This document shows, in pieces, positions 59,855-64,000 of a DNA stretch of 64,000 nucleotides (within the stretch, counting starts at the first letter, position 1; the number at the start of each line of letters is the position of its first letter). Both the position numbers and the translations under genes were made by a program. The stretch lies in NCBI RefSeq assembly GCF_026130165.1, contig NZ_JAIHOM010000010.1, positions 1 to 64,000 on the forward strand. Reading direction: 5' to 3'. The notes beneath the pieces were generated by a model. It had not been told where the DNA came from. It saw only the letters and a program-made list of their open reading frames with translations, and made no database searches. The DNA comes from Spirulina subsalsa FACHB-351 (GTDB lineage Bacteria; Cyanobacteriota; Cyanobacteriia; Cyanobacteriales; Spirulinaceae).

Positions 59855-62530
59855 ATGATTGAATCAAACCCTAACCCCCTGCCATCCCAGCCCAATCATC
59901 CGGCGGATCAATCTTCAGATGATTTCTCTTCCGTGGTATTAAATTCTACCCCCTCCCCGGATTCTTGGGTAGCCGGAAAACCAACTCGTTTTGTACGGGA
60001 AGGAGAAAACATTGTCAAACGCATCACGGCGCAAATTCGGGACTCTCTCGATTTAAAGACGATTTTAGACAGTACGGTGCGGGAAATTCGCAGTTTTCTC
60101 AATGTAGACCGGACAAAGATTTATCAATTTGCCCCCGATGCCAGTGGGGAAGTGATTGCCGAAGCCCTACAAGGGGACAGTTTACCCTCCCTGTTAGGCT
60201 TACACTTTCCGGCCGGAGATATTCCCCCCTATGCCCGACAAATGTTTATTCAGACCCGTCAACGGGTGATTGTTGATGTTAACGCTGGTCATAAAACCTG
60301 TCAGGCCATAAACCTAGATAGTAAGGATGGATTGGAATGGGGGGAAACCTCCTATGTTCCCGTAGATCCTTGTCATCAGCAGTATTTAAAGGGCATGGGG
60401 GTAGTGTCTTCAATGGTGTTGCCCATCTTAACCCGTGAGGGGTTATGGGGGTTATTTGTAGTGCATCACCGAGAGAGTCGGCTCTATAGCGATCGCGAAT
60501 TGCAAATTGTTCAGTTAGTGGTGGATCAGGTTTCCATTGCGATCGCCCAATCCCAACTCCTACAACAGGCCCAACAACAGGCCGAACATGAGGCCGCCCT
60601 CAACGCCGTGAGTAATATCCTTCACGCCACCCCCAACGCCTTCCAAAACCCCAAAAAAATCCTAGAAATCACCGTCCAAGCCACAGGTAGCAATGGGGGA
60701 CGACTCTATATCCTCTCAGAAAACAACCAACCCACCCAACTCCATCATGTAGGCATTCAACCTCATCTTGTCATGCTAGAAGAAACCCCCTTCTGGCAAA
60801 ATATCCTCGCCACCTCCACTACGGCCCCACAGCCCCCCACGCCCGGTCAACTCTGGGATTCAGCCTTACCCGACTTACAAGATAGCCCCCAACTGCAAGT
60901 TCACTATATCGAAAATGTCAAAACTCATCCCCCTTTCCAAAACCTTCAGCCTAACTTTAGGGAACAGAAAATCTGCTCCTTATTAGTGATTCCCCTGCGC
61001 TATCAACAGCGTTGTATCGGTTGTTTGACCCTATTTCGCCAAGAAATCGAAACCGCCACCCTCTGGGCAGGACGCAGCAGCTCAGACCATCGGAATTACT
61101 TGCCTCGGCGCTCCTTTGATGCTTGGCGCGAAATTAGCCGAGGCATCCCCCCCCAATGGAGTTTAGAAGAAATTAAACTCGCCCAAGCCATTAGCTTACA
61201 GATTTATATGGCCGTCATGGAACGCCACGTTAAAGCCATGTTGCACCATCAGGCCTATCATGATCACCTCACCGGATTACCCAACCGGATGTTATTCAAC
61301 GATAATCTGAACCTTGCCCTCGCCAACACCCGTCTAGGGCGAGGGGAATTAATGGCCGTGTTATTTTTGGACTTAGACGGCTTTAAAACCATTAACGACA
61401 CCTTGGGTCACTATATCGGCGATGAAATTTTAATCCGCGTCGGTCAACGATTGCGCACCTCTCTCCCCCCCGAGGCCATCGTTGCCCGGTGGGGGGGAGA
61501 TGAATTTACCATCCTCCTCTGTCCCCTGCGCGCCCCCCACAATGCCAATTTAATGGCCCAGAAAATCCTCACCCTACTCAATGTTCCCTTTACTTGTCAG
61601 GGGAAAGAGTTATATGTCAAGGGGAGTATTGGGATTGCGATCGCCCCCTACCATGGCGAAGACTCCCAAACCCTACTCAAACACGCCGATGCCGCCCTCT
61701 ACGAAGCCAAACAAAAAGGGCGCAATATTTTTCAACTTTATACCCCTGAACTCAGCACCCAAGCCCAACAACGCTTAGTCTTAGAACACAGTTTATATAA
61801 AGCCCTCGAACGTCAAGAATTTAGTCTTCATTACCAGCCTCAATTCTGTTTAACGAGTCAGAAAATTGTCGGCATGGAAGCCTTAATTCGTTGGCATTCT
61901 GAGGAACATGGTTGGATTTCTCCCGCTCAATTTATCCCCCTTGCCGAAGAGACAGGCTTAATTAATGGGATTGGCGATTGGGTGTTAGAAACCGCTTGTC
62001 AAAACATCAAAAAGTGGCAAGGCTTAAATTCTATAATTGTTCCCATTGCCGTTAATTTATCTGCCCGACAATTTCAAAAAAATGACTTAGTAAAAACCAT
62101 TTTAAATTTACTAAATAAACTATCTATCTCTCCGCGTTTGCTAGAATTAGAAATAACTGAAAGTATTGCCATGCAAGATGTTCAGCATACAGTTTCTGTA
62201 TTACGAAATCTACAAAAATTAGGGATTAAAATTGCGATGGACGATTTCGGAACTGGCTATTCTTCTCTGGCCGCGTTGAAATATTTTCCTTTAGATAAAC
62301 TTAAAATTGATCAATCTTTTGTTCGAGATTTAACAGTTGACTCACAAGATGAGGCAATTGTCAAGTCCATTATTGCCCTCGGACATGGTTTAAATTTAAC
62401 CGTTGTCGCGGAAGGAGTGGAAACCAAAGCCCAGTTAGATTGGTTAGAATCAATGGGTTGTGATCTCGCTCAAGGCTATTTTATCAGTCGTCCTCTCGCA
62501 GAATCTGATGCTAGAGCCGTGATGGGTTAA
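59855..62530 (+). CDS. Knotless (Cph2-type) phytochrome with GGDEF and EAL domains
   Basis: The 891-aa protein has a bilin-type GAF domain (about 45-235). It carries the DIP motif (D122-P124 in FPAGDIPPYAR) and the canonical chromophore Cys-His pair C173-H174 in VDPCHQQYLKGMGV. A second GAF/PHY-type domain (about 245-455) carries the tongue signatures W404-A-G406 and PRRSF (417-421, then DAWREI). No N-terminal PAS is present, so it is of the knotless class. GGDEF (547-551) is intact, and the EAL domain (from E675) keeps ELEITES, DDFGTGYSSL, KIDQSFV and VAEGVET. It should be a light-regulated c-di-GMP enzyme with either or both activities. Confidence 0.93.
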   Translation: MIESNPNPLPSQPNHPADQSSDDFSSVVLNSTPSPDSWVAGKPTRFVREGENIVKRITAQIRDSLDLKTILDSTVREIRSFLNVDRTKIYQFAPDASGEVIAEALQGDSLPSLLGLHFPAGDIPPYARQMFIQTRQRVIVDVNAGHKTCQAINLDSKDGLEWGETSYVPVDPCHQQYLKGMGVVSSMVLPILTREGLWGLFVVHHRESRLYSDRELQIVQLVVDQVSIAIAQSQLLQQAQQQAEHEAALNAVSNILHATPNAFQNPKKILEITVQATGSNGGRLYILSENNQPTQLHHVGIQPHLVMLEETPFWQNILATSTTAPQPPTPGQLWDSALPDLQDSPQLQVHYIENVKTHPPFQNLQPNFREQKICSLLVIPLRYQQRCIGCLTLFRQEIETATLWAGRSSSDHRNYLPRRSFDAWREISRGIPPQWSLEEIKLAQAISLQIYMAVMERHVKAMLHHQAYHDHLTGLPNRMLFNDNLNLALANTRLGRGELMAVLFLDLDGFKTINDTLGHYIGDEILIRVGQRLRTSLPPEAIVARWGGDEFTILLCPLRAPHNANLMAQKILTLLNVPFTCQGKELYVKGSIGIAIAPYHGEDSQTLLKHADAALYEAKQKGRNIFQLYTPELSTQAQQRLVLEHSLYKALERQEFSLHYQPQFCLTSQKIVGMEALIRWHSEEHGWISPAQFIPLAEETGLINGIGDWVLETACQNIKKWQGLNSIIVPIAVNLSARQFQKNDLVKTILNLLNKLSISPRLLELEITESIAMQDVQHTVSVLRNLQKLGIKIAMDDFGTGYSSLAALKYFPLDKLKIDQSFVRDLTVDSQDEAIVKSIIALGHGLNLTVVAEGVETKAQLDWLESMGCDLAQGYFISRPLAESDARAVMG

Positions 62531-62548
62531 TCCTTGAGAACTTGATGT

Positions 62549-64000
62549 ATGAAACCGCTTCCACTCTACTTAATTTTAGCCGTTCAGTTCACCACCCAAA
62601 CCTTGGGCATTGTGGGGCTAGTGGGGTATTTATCCTATCGAAGTGGTGAACAATCGGTAGAGTATTTAGCCCATCAATTAATTAGGGAAAGTGGGCGGCG
62701 GGTGACATTATATTTGGAAAAAACCCTCGCCATTCCCCATTTAGTCAATCAACTCAATGCCCAAGCTATTGAAGCGGGCAATATTCCGGGGTTTGAGGTG
62801 GAAGAAACCACAGAACTAGAAGCGCATTTTGGTCAACAAATCACCTTATTTCCTTCCGTTAGCACTATTGCGATCGCCAATGAACGAGGAGGCATGATCG
62901 GATCGAGCGAAGGATCTCATACTCCCAGCGTTTACCGAACCGAGAATTTCGCCCAGGGTGTTTATACCTTATCCCGACTCGATGAACAAGGAAAAATCGC
63001 CACCACTCAGGTGATTTCCACCACCTATGATGCTCGTGTTCGCCCTTGGTATCAAGCCCCCGTGGAAGCCAGAGGCCCGGTTTGGAGTCCCATCTATCAA
63101 TTCATTAATGATCGCCCTCTGTTAGGAATTTCGGCGGGTTTACCCCTGTATCATCCCACCGGAGAACTACGCGGGGTTCTCGCCACAGATATTACACTAG
63201 AACATTTAAATCACTTCTTAATCAGTCTCAATATTAGTCCGTCGGGACAAGTGTTCATTGTGGAGCGTTCCGGGTTATTAGTCGCCAATTCTACCGACTC
63301 GCCCCTTTATATCCCACAAGAAGACGGCGAGATGAAACGGATTATGGCTCAGGACAGCCTGAATCCCTTAATTCGCACGATCACAAAAGAATTTACCCAA
63401 ACTTGGGGCCCAATGATTGAGTGGAGCAATGCCCAGCAAGATGTCCGTCATCAAGGAGTGCGTCACTTTAGCCAAGTCGTCAACTATCGCGATGATTTTG
63501 GCTTAGATTGGCTGATTGTGCTAGTGATACCCGAATCCGATTTTATCGCCGAAGTCCAGAAAAATTTACGCCGCACGCTGGTTTTATGCTTGGTAGCTTT
63601 GGGGGCATCAGTGGGGAGTAGTGTGTGGGTATCCCGACGCATTACCCGCTCCCTCTCTCGTTTGGCGAAAGTGACAGAAGCTTGTGCTGCTGGGAATTTA
63701 GAACAATCGCCCCTGGGGAGTCGCATTCAAGAGATAGACCACCTCGCCACCTCTCTCGATCAAATGGTGAGTACCCTTCGAGCAGCGCAACAGTTGAGTC
63801 TTCACTATACCCATCAGCTAGAACAAGAGGTGAGGGAAAAAACAGCCGCCCTGACGGAAGCCCAACACATCGCCCATGTGGGCAGTTGGGAATGCGATCC
63901 GGCAACCGACAGTGTAACCTGGTCTGAGGAATTGTATCGCATTTATGAGGCCAATCCAGAATCTCCCGTTCCCCGACCCGATTTAACGATTCAGCACATT
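62549..64000 (+). CDS. Cache-HAMP-PAS sensor protein, partial (3' end beyond window)
   Basis: The 484 codons visible from ATG 62549 encode an N-terminal transmembrane helix (LYLILAVQFTTQTLGIVGLV), an extracytoplasmic dCache-type ligand domain (about 35-330; VRPWYQAPVEARGPVW and LGISAGLPLYHPTGELRGVL), and a second membrane helix (LVLCLVALGASVGSSVWV, about 350-367). A HAMP domain (about 370-420), a coiled coil and the beginning of a PAS domain (HIAHVGSWECDPATDSVTWS) follow. The continuation is most likely a histidine kinase. It begins 18 bases after the phytochrome gene, so co-transcription is likely. A second ATG at 62545 is out of frame. Confidence 0.9.
   Translation, partial: MKPLPLYLILAVQFTTQTLGIVGLVGYLSYRSGEQSVEYLAHQLIRESGRRVTLYLEKTLAIPHLVNQLNAQAIEAGNIPGFEVEETTELEAHFGQQITLFPSVSTIAIANERGGMIGSSEGSHTPSVYRTENFAQGVYTLSRLDEQGKIATTQVISTTYDARVRPWYQAPVEARGPVWSPIYQFINDRPLLGISAGLPLYHPTGELRGVLATDITLEHLNHFLISLNISPSGQVFIVERSGLLVANSTDSPLYIPQEDGEMKRIMAQDSLNPLIRTITKEFTQTWGPMIEWSNAQQDVRHQGVRHFSQVVNYRDDFGLDWLIVLVIPESDFIAEVQKNLRRTLVLCLVALGASVGSSVWVSRRITRSLSRLAKVTEACAAGNLEQSPLGSRIQEIDHLATSLDQMVSTLRAAQQLSLHYTHQLEQEVREKTAALTEAQHIAHVGSWECDPATDSVTWSEELYRIYEANPESPVPRPDLTIQHI

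Overview
The window looks like a cyanobacterial chromosome. GCGATCGC (HIP1-type) octamers are scattered through genes and spacers. There are many short dispersed palindromes and GGGAATA-type heptamer tandem repeats. Lineage-typical genes include a carboxysomal beta-carbonic anhydrase, an rbp-rpsU pair, a knotless (Cph2-type) phytochrome, CHAT and TPS exoproteins, and very large PAS/GAF kinases. The repeat load and the size of the signalling proteins suggest a filamentous, Oscillatoriales-like organism, but I cannot name a species. No rRNA, tRNA, CRISPR array, prophage or intact transposase gene was seen.

Layout. (1) 0.4-9 kb: mostly housekeeping: a tiny zinc-knuckle gene, a decayed VapC toxin, a hot-dog thioesterase, pfkA, cbiD, guaA, a COG0523 metallochaperone GTPase, a PLP threonine/serine dehydratase and a PuuE-type allantoinase. 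(2) 9.3-23 kb: accessory and signalling: a 1773-aa kinase/AAA/GAF/SpoIIE-phosphatase fusion, then a minus-strand block ending in a 1823-aa two-partner-secretion exoprotein with a C-terminal CHAT caspase-like protease, followed towards the window start by SRPBCC, TPR-membrane and FecR-like proteins. (3) 23-40.7 kb: dus, rbp-rpsU, single-Cys peroxiredoxin, cobQ and a histone-deacetylase-like hydrolase, PhzF, RlpA, trpE, sppA, fni, TPR protein, an orphan ABC ATPase, ccaA and a small Cys-rich protein. (4) 40.8-64 kb: signalling: CBS-PAS histidine kinase, membrane GTPase, dnaK, an OmpR-type regulator, a tnpB remnant, a REC-wHTH-Hpt-REC-REC regulator followed by a 1910-aa multi-PAS kinase, a methyltransferase, a GlcE-like flavoprotein, a Cph2-type phytochrome with GGDEF-EAL, and a Cache-HAMP-PAS sensor that runs off the end.

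Most notable observations. At least eight genes have their stop codon inside a dispersed repeat: guaA, the kinase/phosphatase fusion, the SRPBCC gene, the deacetylase, sppA, the membrane GTPase, the multi-REC regulator and the giant kinase. Repeat ends therefore sit flush on gene ends. A MITE-like family with termini TAGGGCTTGCTGAATAA has three complete and several half copies. Orphan IS200/IS605-type right-end hairpins occur at 34.2, 34.3, 48.6 and 56.4 kb, one next to a tnpB remnant. The TPS-CHAT protein carries a 555-bp (185-residue) higher-order repeat in three copies, and no TpsB transporter gene is in the window.

Several short genes were read directly from the sequence: the zinc-knuckle gene (441-602), rpsU (24357-24536), a 57-aa gene (56567-56740) and the partial sensor gene at the right edge.
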